64,000 nucleotides of DNA from Muribaculaceae bacterium (GTDB lineage: Bacteria; Bacteroidota; Bacteroidia; Bacteroidales; Muribaculaceae). The translations under genes and the position numbers were made by a program. Within the stretch, counting starts at the first letter, position 1. Each line of letters begins with the position of its first letter. Shown one piece after another: positions 18,260 to 27,324 of the stretch. The notes beneath the pieces were generated by a model. That model worked only from the letters and a program-made list of their open reading frames with translations, ran no database searches and was not told the DNA's origin. The DNA is taken from contig JAFZAC010000024.1 in the NCBI GenBank assembly GCA_017548365.1, positions 91,789-155,788 of the forward strand, in the 5' to 3' direction.

Positions 18260-19519
18260 TTATCTATTTATTAAACGCTTGTAGATATCGATTACTTTGG
18301 CTCCAGCCTTATCCCAGGTAATCTGGTTAACCTCTTCAAGTCCCTGTTCACGCAACTGCTTGTACATGCCAGGATACTTGATTATCGAGTAAATGGCGTC
18401 GGCAATGGCATTGGTGTCCCAATAGTCCACCTTTATCACATTGTTCAGGATTTCGGCGCATCCACTCTGCTTCGATATAATCGATGGAACTCCCATCTGC
18501 ATGGCCTCCAACGGAGAGATACCAAAAGGCTCACTAACCGACGGCATGATATAGACATCGCTCGCCTTGAGCATCTCATACACTTGCTTGCCTTTGAGGA
18601 AGCCTGTGAAATGGAAGCGTCCGGCAATGTGACGGCGTGCAGCAAGTCTGATCATCTTCTCCATCATGTCGCCGCTTCCTGCCATCACAAACTGAACGTT
18701 CCTAACTTTCTGAAGCACTTGCCATGCAGCATCTACAAAGTACTCTGGGCCCTTTTGCATCGTGATGCGGCCTAAGAAGGTCACTACCTTCTCATGCTTG
18801 GGCGGCACCTCAAGGTCAAGCAGTTCCTGACTTAGAGGCTCCACAGCATTGTGAACAGTGGTCACCTTGTCGGGACTGATGCCATACTTTTCAATCACAG
18901 TCTTGCGAGTGAGATTGCTCACAGTGATGATATGGTCGGCATTGTTCATTCCGTCCTTCTCTATACCAAACACTGTTGGGTTCACTTTGCCACGACTGCG
19001 GTCGAAGTCGGTCGCATGAACATGTATTACCAACGGCTTGCCTGTTACCTGCTTGGCGTGAATGCCGGCAGGATAGGTTAGCCAGTCATGAGAGTGAATC
19101 ACGTCACAATCGACTGTGCGGGCTATAACACCTGCCACTATCGAATAGTTATTGATTTCCTCAAGCAGATTATCGGGATAGCGACCCGAAAACTCAATAC
19201 AGCCCAAGTCGTTAGTGTTCAAATAGTTGAAATCACTATAAATGTGGTCACGAAGGTCAAAATAGGTCTGAGGGTCTAATACCTTGCCTATCCTGCCCTC
19301 AACATAGTCCCAATTAACATCACGCCAAGATACCGGAGTCGTATTGGCGCCTATAATTCGGGCAAAATCCTTTGGCTCATCGCCCCAGGGCTTGGGAATG
19401 ACAAATGTGATGTCCATGTCGCCACATTGTGCCATGCCCTTGGTGAGACCAAAACTTGCTGTTCCCAATCCTCCAAGAATGTGTGGAGGAAATTCCCAGC
19501 CAAACATTAAAGCTTTCAT
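18260..19519 (-). CDS. Glycogen synthase-like glycosyltransferase (GT4)
   Basis: 419 aa, GT-B fold. N-terminal FGWEFPPHILGGLGTASFGL is the acceptor/nucleotide loop of this glycogen-synthase type. HSHDWLTYPAG and HVHATDFDRS are typical, and the donor-binding block SVSEPFGISPLEAMQMG with its Glu is intact. It elongates alpha-1,4-glucan from a nucleotide sugar. It lies between the debranching enzyme and the GH57 gene in one minus-strand operon, a trio conserved in gut Bacteroidales. Confidence 0.9.
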   Translation of the reverse strand: MKALMFGWEFPPHILGGLGTASFGLTKGMAQCGDMDITFVIPKPWGDEPKDFARIIGANTTPVSWRDVNWDYVEGRIGKVLDPQTYFDLRDHIYSDFNYLNTNDLGCIEFSGRYPDNLLEEINNYSIVAGVIARTVDCDVIHSHDWLTYPAGIHAKQVTGKPLVIHVHATDFDRSRGKVNPTVFGIEKDGMNNADHIITVSNLTRKTVIEKYGISPDKVTTVHNAVEPLSQELLDLEVPPKHEKVVTFLGRITMQKGPEYFVDAAWQVLQKVRNVQFVMAGSGDMMEKMIRLAARRHIAGRFHFTGFLKGKQVYEMLKASDVYIMPSVSEPFGISPLEAMQMGVPSIISKQSGCAEILNNVIKVDYWDTNAIADAIYSIIKYPGMYKQLREQGLEEVNQITWDKAGAKVIDIYKRLINR

Positions 19520-19570
19520 ATATTGTCTTAGTTTTCAAGTGTAGTTCTAAGTATAGTCCCAGAACGCACC

Positions 19571-21526
19571 TTAAGCATTTATAAATCCTATGTTCTTGAA
19601 AAGCCTCAAAACGCGAAGCACTCCACCAACATTGGGGGCATAACTCACTGCTCCACGGCCAATAAACGGCGGATTGCCGTCATAGAGCTCCGACAGGGTT
19701 CCTATGCCGCCTTGCGACATCTCGTCCTCAAAGCCAATCATCATGCGCTCGATAAACGAAGCCCTATTAAGACCAAACACCTTGATATAAGCATCGGTAT
19801 AGAATCCCATCAGCCACGGACGAGCCGAACCGGCATAATAAGCGACTTCACGCTCCTCAGGATTTCCCAGATACCAAGGCTTGTAGCCCCAGCTCTTAGG
19901 ACTCAATGTACGCAACCCCTTGGGAGTTAAAAGCTCGCGAGTGACAACGTCTATCACACTCTTGCGCTGACGTCGGTCAAGAGGCGAATAGTCGATGCCT
20001 GCAGCTATTATCATGTTAGGCCTGACACTTGGATCGGCATACTGTCCGTCAACGTAGTCGAACAAGTAACCGTAATCGTTCATGAACATATCAACAAAGG
20101 CAGGCTTTGTCTCATCGCTGATTTTCTTGAGAGACTTGACAAATTTCTGCTCCTCCTTTATCTCGGCGAACATTTCCTGGGCAAACATGAGCGAATTGTA
20201 CCACAACGCATTGAACTCAACAAGATAGCCTGTGCGTGGCACCATGGGCGAACCGTCGGGATGAGTCGAATCCATCCACGACATGGGCTTCTTGGTACCA
20301 TCGGTGCTTACTAGACCATTAGGATTCAACTTAAGATTGGGATGCTTGCCATCTATAATGTGATTGAGCATTGCTTTAACAAGGTCGCCATAACGGGTGC
20401 GAGCCTCATCCATACCAGCATCTTTAGCATATTCCTGCAAAGACCAAATCGCCCATAATGGCACATCGGGCAAGTCTATGCCCTTAAGGTGCTTGTCGAG
20501 CTCACCGTCTTCAATAAATCGCAGCAGCGCAGCCTTAGCGGTATCCATTATCTTCTCAAAGTCGGGACGATGGTGATTGGATATAGTGCAGCCTGGCAAT
20601 GCCAAAAACTCGTCGCGGGCGCGTATCTTGAACCAAGGATATCCAGCAAGCATATAATTGCCGTCGGCATTTGACAAGTAGAACTGCTTAGCACTGTTCT
20701 TAAGGCAATTATAGAAGCTGGTGCGAGGAGTACGGGAATTAACCTCATCCTCATGCATTCGGCTCAAATTGCGAGTATTGACCTCGTCTATACCTGCCGA
20801 GAAGATGAGTGGCTCTCCTTTCTTAATCTCAATCTCAAAGTAGCCAGGAACATACAAATCCTCGGTGTAAGGAATGCCACGCTCCATATCTTTTATATAC
20901 TCTATTCCCTTGTACCAATGAGGGTCATATACAAACGTTGGTTTATGATTGAACTGCATGTAGAGCGAAGGATAACCGTCATACATACACATGGCTATAC
21001 CATTGTGAACCTCGTGATACTCTTGATTGGCAACCGAATTCTCGACACACAGGTCGTTGGCATTACGGAAAGCCAGGAAAGGTCTGAACTGTAGCGTGGT
21101 CTTGGAATGAGCTTCCACAAGCGTATAGCGGATGAGGATACGATTCTCATTGGTGATAAATATCTTCTCGCGCTTTAAAATCACACCGCCCACACGGAAT
21201 AGATGAGAGGGAACTCGCTCGCAGTCATACTCGCGAATGTACTTGTGACCATTGGGACTGAAAACATTGCCCTTGTACTTGTGTAAACCCAAATTGAACG
21301 GAGCACCATGCTGTATCACAGTCTCATCTAACGACGACAGCATCACATGGAAATTGTCGTCTATCTCGGGAATGGGTATTACCAGCAAGCCGTGCTGCTT
21401 GCGGGTGTTACACCCCACAATGGTAGTGCAATGATAAGCCCCCGACTGATTAGTCCTGAGTATCTCCTTAGTCAAGGATTGCTCAAGATTGATCATCAAG
21501 TTTTTATCAAATTTTAAATAACTCAT
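19571..21526 (-). CDS. Glycogen debranching enzyme (amylo-alpha-1,6-glucosidase)
   Basis: 651 aa. An N-terminal GDE_N-type beta domain (GAYHCTTIVGCNTRKQHGLL; FRPFLAFRNANDL) is followed by an (alpha/alpha)6 barrel of the amylo-1,6-glucosidase type, with MSWMDSTHPDG, VEFNALWYNSLMFA and PKSWGYKPWYLGNPEEREVAYY. It releases glucose at alpha-1,6 branch points of glycogen. First gene of the operon debranching-GT4-GH57-esterase, behind a minus-strand box at 21614-21607. Confidence 0.93.
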   Translation of the reverse strand: MSYLKFDKNLMINLEQSLTKEILRTNQSGAYHCTTIVGCNTRKQHGLLVIPIPEIDDNFHVMLSSLDETVIQHGAPFNLGLHKYKGNVFSPNGHKYIREYDCERVPSHLFRVGGVILKREKIFITNENRILIRYTLVEAHSKTTLQFRPFLAFRNANDLCVENSVANQEYHEVHNGIAMCMYDGYPSLYMQFNHKPTFVYDPHWYKGIEYIKDMERGIPYTEDLYVPGYFEIEIKKGEPLIFSAGIDEVNTRNLSRMHEDEVNSRTPRTSFYNCLKNSAKQFYLSNADGNYMLAGYPWFKIRARDEFLALPGCTISNHHRPDFEKIMDTAKAALLRFIEDGELDKHLKGIDLPDVPLWAIWSLQEYAKDAGMDEARTRYGDLVKAMLNHIIDGKHPNLKLNPNGLVSTDGTKKPMSWMDSTHPDGSPMVPRTGYLVEFNALWYNSLMFAQEMFAEIKEEQKFVKSLKKISDETKPAFVDMFMNDYGYLFDYVDGQYADPSVRPNMIIAAGIDYSPLDRRQRKSVIDVVTRELLTPKGLRTLSPKSWGYKPWYLGNPEEREVAYYAGSARPWLMGFYTDAYIKVFGLNRASFIERMMIGFEDEMSQGGIGTLSELYDGNPPFIGRGAVSYAPNVGGVLRVLRLFKNIGFINA

Positions 21527-21606
21527 TAATTTGTGGTATATTGATTGTTAATATGAATGTCTTAAGGTGTATATACCGGTATTTTACCAGTATTTTGTAA
21601 TCGTAA

Positions 21607-21614
21607 CAAATTTA
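21607..21614 (-). promoter_or_regulatory. -7 box for the glycogen operon
   Basis: Minus strand reads TAAATTTG; a TTTG -33-like element lies 20 bases upstream at 21638-21635. Spacing and sequence match the Bacteroidota consensus. Confidence 0.7.
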
Positions 21615-21691
21615 CGACTTTTTCATATAACAAACAAAATATTTCCACTTTTTTTTTCAACACTCCCTTTTTTTACCTCAACCCATTCTTT

Positions 21692-22309
21692 TCAATGGTG
21701 ACGGCACATATACAGGTCTACAAACATCCTCACTCGTGCCAGATATTCACGACCGTGAATTTTGAGATATTTGTTCCATCTCACAACATCTTGAGCGTTG
21801 TAAGCTACGGCATCAACTCCCTTGCTGCGAGCAAGATAAATGGCACGCTCATTGTGGAATCGCTGTGAAATAATCGTTATGCTCGATTGTCCATAAATCT
21901 TAATTGAATGAACAATTGAGTCAAGTGTTCTAAAGCCCGACTTGTCAAGAATAATATTCTCGGATGGCACTCCATGCGCAATCAACGATTCACGCATCGC
22001 CAGTGGCTCATCATAAGCATCACCGCTCTTGTCACCACTCAGCAGCAGATATTCAACTTTCCCCTTCTTGTAAAGACGCGCTGCAGCCTCGATGCGATAC
22101 ACGAAATACATATTAGCACCCACACCATCTGGAGCCAATGGCGATGTGCCAAGCACAAGACCCATCTTGTTGTGCGGAACACGCTCAGCATCATCATAGC
22201 AGCGCTTCCTGGCACGAAGCCGCACAATAGCGTCACACACCACTGCGACCACAGTACATGCCATAGCACACCACAAGCCCAACCGCAACAACAAAAATTT
22301 AAATCTCAT
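21692..22309 (-). CDS. SanA/YdcF-type DUF218 protein
   Basis: 205 aa with one N-terminal membrane anchor (about residues 5-25). The DUF218 core is plain: LVLGTSPLAPDGVG, YRIEAAARLYKKGKV, LLLSGDKSGDAYDEPLAM, GVPSENIILDKSGFRTLDSIV and ISQRFHNERAIYLAR. Relatives (SanA/ElyC) affect envelope integrity and vancomycin tolerance, but their reaction is not known. Last gene of the rlmD-DUF5686-sanA operon; 21 bases separate it from the DUF5686 gene. Confidence 0.88.
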   Translation of the reverse strand: MRFKFLLLRLGLWCAMACTVVAVVCDAIVRLRARKRCYDDAERVPHNKMGLVLGTSPLAPDGVGANMYFVYRIEAAARLYKKGKVEYLLLSGDKSGDAYDEPLAMRESLIAHGVPSENIILDKSGFRTLDSIVHSIKIYGQSSITIISQRFHNERAIYLARSKGVDAVAYNAQDVVRWNKYLKIHGREYLARVRMFVDLYMCRHH

Positions 22310-22330
22310 CTTCTTTAAAAAACTTCTTTT

Positions 22331-24880
22331 CTAAAACGTGAAATGTAGCTGGAAGCGAACTCCGCTGCGGTCAATACCTGGATTGTCGCGGTAGTTCAAT
22401 CGCCACACATAATCCACTCGCAGTATTGTGAGAATATTGTCTAGTCCCACGCCAATCTCCATATATGGTCGCTTGCCCATAGGCTGGCACAGAGCTACTT
22501 CGGGGAACTGATACAACTCAGGATCGAGAGCGGGATTGTTCTTGTCGGTGAGTTTGCCCCACAGTCCACGGAACGACACCACCTCTCGCATCTTCAGCTT
22601 CTTAATTAGAGGTATTCGGTTCAAAATCGCGCCATTAATCCAGTAAGTTACGTCCCACGACAGGTATTGGTCGTTGACAAACTCCATCGCGTTCATGAGC
22701 GCAAACGACTCGGGCTGGATGGTGTATGATAAGTTGGCGTTAGGGAACAGCAGCTCAGGATAAGGCACTTTATTCCATATCTTTCCCGCCTTCAAGATAA
22801 TATCGGTGTAGCCAAATGCCGAGAACCAAAATCGCTTTTGGATGCCGGCCTCGGTCTTGTTCACTGTGTAATCACTGCCCAAGAATCCACGAGGCATGAA
22901 GGTGTGAGACAGGGTGAACACAGGAGCGTCCTGGTTAATGGGGATACGGTAAGATCGCTTCTGGTAAAACTTCTCTCCTGGCGCATAGCGTAAAGTAACG
23001 TTGAAGCCCGCTGTATTATAATGCCCGAACATATTGCCATTTCCATCAACAAACGGCAAGAAGAGTGAAGCTTCATGGCGCTTATGTTGCAATGAGGCAG
23101 CAATTGAGAAACCCGTCTGTGTCTCGAGTTTGTATTCCAGCTCTGTCTCTCGCAGGTAAATCATTTTTTTGTCTTTTCGACGCCTTATTGCAAGAAACAT
23201 ATTGTCCGGATTGGTATAAAAATAATGCTGTCCTATCTTGTCAACATCATAGCGATGCATAAGTCGCAGTGAATTCACCGGGAACTCGTTAGCATGTTTT
23301 TTCTTGTCGACAAACGAATATTCCAGCTGCCCCATATACTTGAAACGTTCGTCTCGGGTGCCATAGGCAACATAAAACTTGCCAAACCAACGAGGGTTAA
23401 GATTTGCGGTCGTTATGCCGCCAAGTCTTAATCTTACTCCCTCCAGACTGTTGCCGCTGATGGTGGAATTCAATGGTCCTATGTCAAACTTGCTTGCCTG
23501 GCCGCCAATACTGATATATCCGCTCAATAGCGTCAAAGCCACTTTTTCGCACCAGTAGAACGTCTTTGACTGCCGCAACCTTGAGAGCATGTCCTTAACC
23601 GTGCTCTCATTCTTGACAGCAACCACAGGACGATGTGCCAGCCAGTAGTTCTCATCGCGCTTCAAGTTTCCCTTGGATATCACCTCAGCACTCTGTGTAA
23701 AGATGCTCAAATCCTTTGGAGGCTTGAAGTTATGACCGTCGTAATAGGTCTGACGTCGGACATATATTTCTGATGTTTTGGGAGCTATCTTGAACTCCAC
23801 CAGCAAGTCGTCACGCACCTTTAGGCGGCTCCCGTCCGATGCCTTGATGTAGTCTTGTTCAAGATATACCTGGTTCACATAGTTGAGATTGATGTTGTGA
23901 GGCACGTTCATCATGATTTTTGAGATGAACATCGTGCTGTCGTTGGCAGGCACATAAAGCCTTCCCAAGAAGCCAAAAGTCTCAACCGTGAATGGTGTGA
24001 AGGTGAGCTCATAGCACTCTACCCCATCAACCATAACTGTGTCGAGATAGTATTTGTAGAAATCGGTTCCTATGCTCGAGAGCGGACTCACGAAACGGTT
24101 GCGCATGAAGGTAATATCGTTGCTATAGATGTCCATCTCACGAAACACATCGTCGATGAACTTTTTCATACTTTCGGTGTCAATCTGGTCGTCAATGCCA
24201 CCATGGTTTGTTGCCTTAACCACCTCGCGATGAGTCGACGGACTCTTGCGGTAATGTTCCTCGCTCACCTTCTCTTGAATTGACAGCGGCAATATCATCT
24301 TACCCGTGACATCACTTGTATCAACATACTCTCTCAGGAACTTGTAATTCTGAGCCAAAAGGTCACGACTGCTAGCACTGTTGAAATTGTTCAAGCCAAA
24401 CGACACCTTCTCATATTTGTCGTAGTTGAAATATTCATGGTCACGAGGATTGTACATGTTGCGGCGAGAGCGGAGTTTCTCGACAAATGCCACTGCGGGA
24501 TTGTCTTTTTTCACATACTTCGCCGTCTTCCGCACTATGACCTCATTGAGCATCACGGTAGTGGGAACTAGCTTGATATCGAGCTCGGTGTATTCTCCAA
24601 GGGGAACAATTATTTCCTTGCTCTGATAGCCTATCACATTAACCCTGAGTTTTTCAAAGTTAACACCAGTGATTATCGTGAAGCCGCCTTGTTCATTGGT
24701 CAAGGCGCCAGTACTGGAACCAATGAGGAATATCTGTGCATAAGGAAGGCCTTCGCCTGTAACCGAGTCGGTGACCACGCCTTTAATGCGAGTGTAACCA
24801 TCACCTGGCTGCTGGCCATAAGCCGCCACAGCTATGACCACCATAATCAAGCTCAAGATATATCCTCGAACCCTTCCCAC
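22331..24880 (-). CDS. DUF5686 and carboxypeptidase-regulatory-like domain outer-membrane protein
   Basis: 849 aa. Starts at a GTG (24880) that directly gives a signal peptide ending at AAYG. Residues ~30-115 form a CarboxypepD_reg-like beta domain (GVVTDSVTGEGLPYAQIFL; GGFTI), and the rest is DUF5686, ending in a beta-barrel with terminal Phe (FQLHFTF), as in outer-membrane barrels. The function is unknown; the family is limited to Bacteroidota. It sits 14 bases after rlmD, so likely co-transcribed. Confidence 0.88.
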   Translation of the reverse strand: MGRVRGYILSLIMVVIAVAAYGQQPGDGYTRIKGVVTDSVTGEGLPYAQIFLIGSSTGALTNEQGGFTIITGVNFEKLRVNVIGYQSKEIIVPLGEYTELDIKLVPTTVMLNEVIVRKTAKYVKKDNPAVAFVEKLRSRRNMYNPRDHEYFNYDKYEKVSFGLNNFNSASSRDLLAQNYKFLREYVDTSDVTGKMILPLSIQEKVSEEHYRKSPSTHREVVKATNHGGIDDQIDTESMKKFIDDVFREMDIYSNDITFMRNRFVSPLSSIGTDFYKYYLDTVMVDGVECYELTFTPFTVETFGFLGRLYVPANDSTMFISKIMMNVPHNINLNYVNQVYLEQDYIKASDGSRLKVRDDLLVEFKIAPKTSEIYVRRQTYYDGHNFKPPKDLSIFTQSAEVISKGNLKRDENYWLAHRPVVAVKNESTVKDMLSRLRQSKTFYWCEKVALTLLSGYISIGGQASKFDIGPLNSTISGNSLEGVRLRLGGITTANLNPRWFGKFYVAYGTRDERFKYMGQLEYSFVDKKKHANEFPVNSLRLMHRYDVDKIGQHYFYTNPDNMFLAIRRRKDKKMIYLRETELEYKLETQTGFSIAASLQHKRHEASLFLPFVDGNGNMFGHYNTAGFNVTLRYAPGEKFYQKRSYRIPINQDAPVFTLSHTFMPRGFLGSDYTVNKTEAGIQKRFWFSAFGYTDIILKAGKIWNKVPYPELLFPNANLSYTIQPESFALMNAMEFVNDQYLSWDVTYWINGAILNRIPLIKKLKMREVVSFRGLWGKLTDKNNPALDPELYQFPEVALCQPMGKRPYMEIGVGLDNILTILRVDYVWRLNYRDNPGIDRSGVRFQLHFTF

Positions 24881-24894
24881 TTAACACTTAACTC

Positions 24895-26304
24895 TTATGA
24901 CTTAACACTTAAAAGTACCACATTCTCAACATGATGCGTGTGGGGGAACATATCTACCGGCTGTATCGCATCCACACGATATTTCTTGTCAAGCATAGCG
25001 ATGTCACGAGCCTGAGTAGCGGGATTACAGCTTACATAGACTATGCGACGAGGCTCGGCATTAAGTATCACCCTAACCACATCCTCATGCATTCCTGCTC
25101 GAGGTGGGTCAACTATCATCACATCGGGGATGCCATGTTGAGCCACAAACTCACCAGTGAGCACGTCTTTCATATCGCCGGCATAAAACTTGGTGTTTTC
25201 AATGCCGTTGACGCGGGAATTGAGTTTTGCGTCTTCAATTGCTTCAGGCACATATTCTATTCCTATCACCTCACGGCATTGGCGGGCAACGAAATTGGCG
25301 ATGGTACCTGTGCCTGTGTAGAGGTCATATACAAGCTCATTGCCAGTCAATCCAGCAAAATCCCGAGCCACTTTATATAGCTGATAGGCTTGCTCGCTGT
25401 TGGTCTGATAGAACGACTTGGGACCCACTCGGAACTTGAGCCCCTCCATTTCCTCCTCAATATAGTCGCGACCACTATAGAGAATAAATTCCTGGTCATT
25501 GAGCGAGTCATTCACCTTGAGGTTAATGACATACATAAGCGATGTAATCTGCGGGAAACGCTCTTTCAAAGCTCCCATCACATCATCGATGGCAGCCTTA
25601 TTGTCCTCGCTGAACACCACCACAAGCATTATCTCGCCAGTGCTGGCGGTGCGCACCATCATCATGCGCATAAAGCCCACATTATTACGGATGTCGTAGA
25701 ACGAGTAGCCACGCTCCTGAGTATAATCGCGCAGGAACAGCCGAATCTGATTGCTGATATCATCCTGAAGCCAGCATTTCTCAATATTCAGCACCTTGTC
25801 AAAGCCTCCTGGAATGTGAAAGCCCACTGCGTTGCGGTTGGGAAACTCCTCGCCACTCTGCATTTGCTCCGTTGTTAGCCAGCACTTGTTGGAGAAAGTG
25901 AATTCCAATTTGTTGCGATAAAATGTGGTTTTCTCCGAGCCCAGAATGGGAGTGATTTCGGGCAGGGGAACCTTGGCGATGCGTTCCAGAGCATCAACCA
26001 CTTGTTGCTGTTTGCACTTGAGTTGATACTCATAGGGCAGATGCTGCCACTTGCAGCCGCCACACACTCCAAAGTGCTGGCACATAGGTTCTACGCGCAG
26101 CTCGCTAGGCTTAACAAGCTCATCTATCACACCTTCACAAAAACTGTGTTTCTTACGGGTGATTTTCACACGAGCTATATCGCCTGGCGCTCCATAAGGG
26201 ATAAACACCACCATATCATTCCAGCGACCAAGGCTTTTGCCCTCGGCAGCAACTCCAGTAATCTCAAAATCCTCCAAAAGAGGCAAATTCTTTTTCTTTC
26301 CCAC
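24895..26304 (-). CDS. rlmD: 23S rRNA (uracil-C5)-methyltransferase RlmD-like
   Basis: 469 aa. An N-terminal TRAM domain is followed by the iron-sulfur cysteine cluster (CQHFGVCGGCKW), the SAM-binding block VYDLYTGTGTIANFVA, and the catalytic motifs VDPPRAGMH and YVSCNPATQARD with the nucleophile Cys. It methylates a uracil in 23S rRNA (U1939 in E. coli numbering; the exact site here is inferred). First gene of a three-gene minus-strand operon behind the box at 26344-26337. Confidence 0.9.
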   Translation of the reverse strand: MGKKKNLPLLEDFEITGVAAEGKSLGRWNDMVVFIPYGAPGDIARVKITRKKHSFCEGVIDELVKPSELRVEPMCQHFGVCGGCKWQHLPYEYQLKCKQQQVVDALERIAKVPLPEITPILGSEKTTFYRNKLEFTFSNKCWLTTEQMQSGEEFPNRNAVGFHIPGGFDKVLNIEKCWLQDDISNQIRLFLRDYTQERGYSFYDIRNNVGFMRMMMVRTASTGEIMLVVVFSEDNKAAIDDVMGALKERFPQITSLMYVINLKVNDSLNDQEFILYSGRDYIEEEMEGLKFRVGPKSFYQTNSEQAYQLYKVARDFAGLTGNELVYDLYTGTGTIANFVARQCREVIGIEYVPEAIEDAKLNSRVNGIENTKFYAGDMKDVLTGEFVAQHGIPDVMIVDPPRAGMHEDVVRVILNAEPRRIVYVSCNPATQARDIAMLDKKYRVDAIQPVDMFPHTHHVENVVLLSVKS

Positions 26305-26336
26305 AGACTGAAAAAATGCTTTAAATTATTTTACTG

Positions 26337-26344
26337 CAAATTTA
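26337..26344 (-). promoter_or_regulatory. -7 box for the rlmD operon
   Basis: Minus strand reads TAAATTTG, 32 bases before the rlmD start. Confidence 0.6.
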
Positions 26345-26455
26345 GCGAGAATTTTCCTAATACAGTCACTATAACACATTTTTTTGCATTGCTCACAGCA
26401 ACGGTTAATGAATAATAAAATGCCTAAAAACAAGCGCAAGTAGCAGAATTATGCT

Positions 26456-26463
26456 TACCTTTG
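26456..26463 (+). promoter_or_regulatory. -7 box for the membrane-bound regulator gene
   Basis: TACCTTTG, 52 bases before the ATG at 26516. Confidence 0.65.
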
Positions 26464-26515
26464 CGAAAACAAACCCCTTTTTTTCAAAGAGAATATTCCC
26501 ATATATTTCAAACAG

Positions 26516-27214
26516 ATGAAGAAACTTCCTTTTGTCATATTCGTTTCCATAATGTTTTGTGCGTTCTTTTCAAGCGTATGTAACTATAAAAGTACCGAAA
26601 ACAGGATAACACGAGATGTAAACAATGCACTGAAGCTTACTCTTGCCGAAAAGCCAACTAACACTGTCAATGCCGATACCATCCGCTGTTATCGTAGTCA
26701 TCTCACCATAGCTGAACTGAAGGACACCGCAGGCATTGCCATGAAATCAGTGAGAAGAGCTGGCCATCTGGAAACACAGATGGTGGCACAGGCCAATTGC
26801 GGTTTTATGACCATACTGATGCTTTCTGACCAGCGGGCGTCCGGGGCATTATTGTTTGCCGGCATTCTATGGATGATGAGCAGTCTGTGGTATATACGTA
26901 GGTTTAAGCCTGAGTTGTTTGCTGAAGGACTGAGTTATGGAGGCATTGTATTTGCCAACGACAAATTTAATACGGTCAAGGGTGAACCTATTCATTTCAC
27001 TCCGATGCAGCATTCTCTTATGGAGATGTTCATGATGACAGAATCTCATTCAATATCCAAACAAGAGATTTGTGATCGCCTGTGGCCAAAGAAACCCGAT
27101 GCCAGCGACACGCTGTATACTCTTATCAAACGAGTAAAACCCATCTTGGAAGCCAATAGCAACCTGAAAATCGAGTCTGACAGAGGTAAGAGCTATACAC
27201 TAAAAATCAAATAG
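26516..27214 (+). CDS. Membrane-anchored winged-helix transcriptional regulator (ToxR-like layout)
   Basis: 232 aa. A hydrophobic N-terminal segment (about 4-23) and a second one (about 108-128, GALLFAGILWMMSSLWYI) frame a periplasmic part of ~85 residues. The cytoplasmic C-terminus (~150-232) is a PhoB/OmpR-type winged helix: FTPMQHSLMEMF, SKQEICDRLWPKKPDASDTLYTLIKRVKPIL, then the wing DRGKSYTL. A one-component regulator that would sense a periplasmic signal and bind DNA at the membrane. The four 11-bp repeats at 27223-27262, just downstream and in front of the next gene, are the obvious target. Confidence 0.85.
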   Translation: MKKLPFVIFVSIMFCAFFSSVCNYKSTENRITRDVNNALKLTLAEKPTNTVNADTIRCYRSHLTIAELKDTAGIAMKSVRRAGHLETQMVAQANCGFMTILMLSDQRASGALLFAGILWMMSSLWYIRRFKPELFAEGLSYGGIVFANDKFNTVKGEPIHFTPMQHSLMEMFMMTESHSISKQEICDRLWPKKPDASDTLYTLIKRVKPILEANSNLKIESDRGKSYTLKIK

Positions 27215-27222
27215 TTAAGTTT

Positions 27223-27262
27223 ATGTCAGACAAATGTCAGGGACATATCAGTAACATGTCAG
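27223..27262 (+). promoter_or_regulatory. Four 11-bp-phased direct repeats, likely operator of the winged-helix regulator
   Basis: ATGTCAG at 27223, ATGTCAG at 27234, ATATCAG at 27245 and ATGTCAG at 27256: four heptamers at an exact 11-base period, all on one face of the helix. This is the classical arrangement bound by PhoB/OmpR-type winged helices. The last copy ends 33 bases before the -7 box, the position of an activator site. Confidence 0.8.
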
Positions 27263-27294
27263 GTAATATATCGGGCATTTTTCTAATTCCTTAA

Positions 27295-27302
27295 TACCTT
27301 TG
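27295..27302 (+). promoter_or_regulatory. -7 box for the beta-barrel protein gene
   Basis: TACCTTTG, 22 bases before the ATG. No clear -33 box lies at the right distance, which fits a promoter that needs an activator. Confidence 0.7.
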
Positions 27303-27324
27303 CATCGAAAATCAATAAAATTCG

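Noticed and set aside
24881..24905. Doubled TTAAGTGTTAAG near the DUF5686 start
   Set aside because: Very short and A/T-rich; it lies in a 14-base gap plus gene end and no operator geometry is visible.
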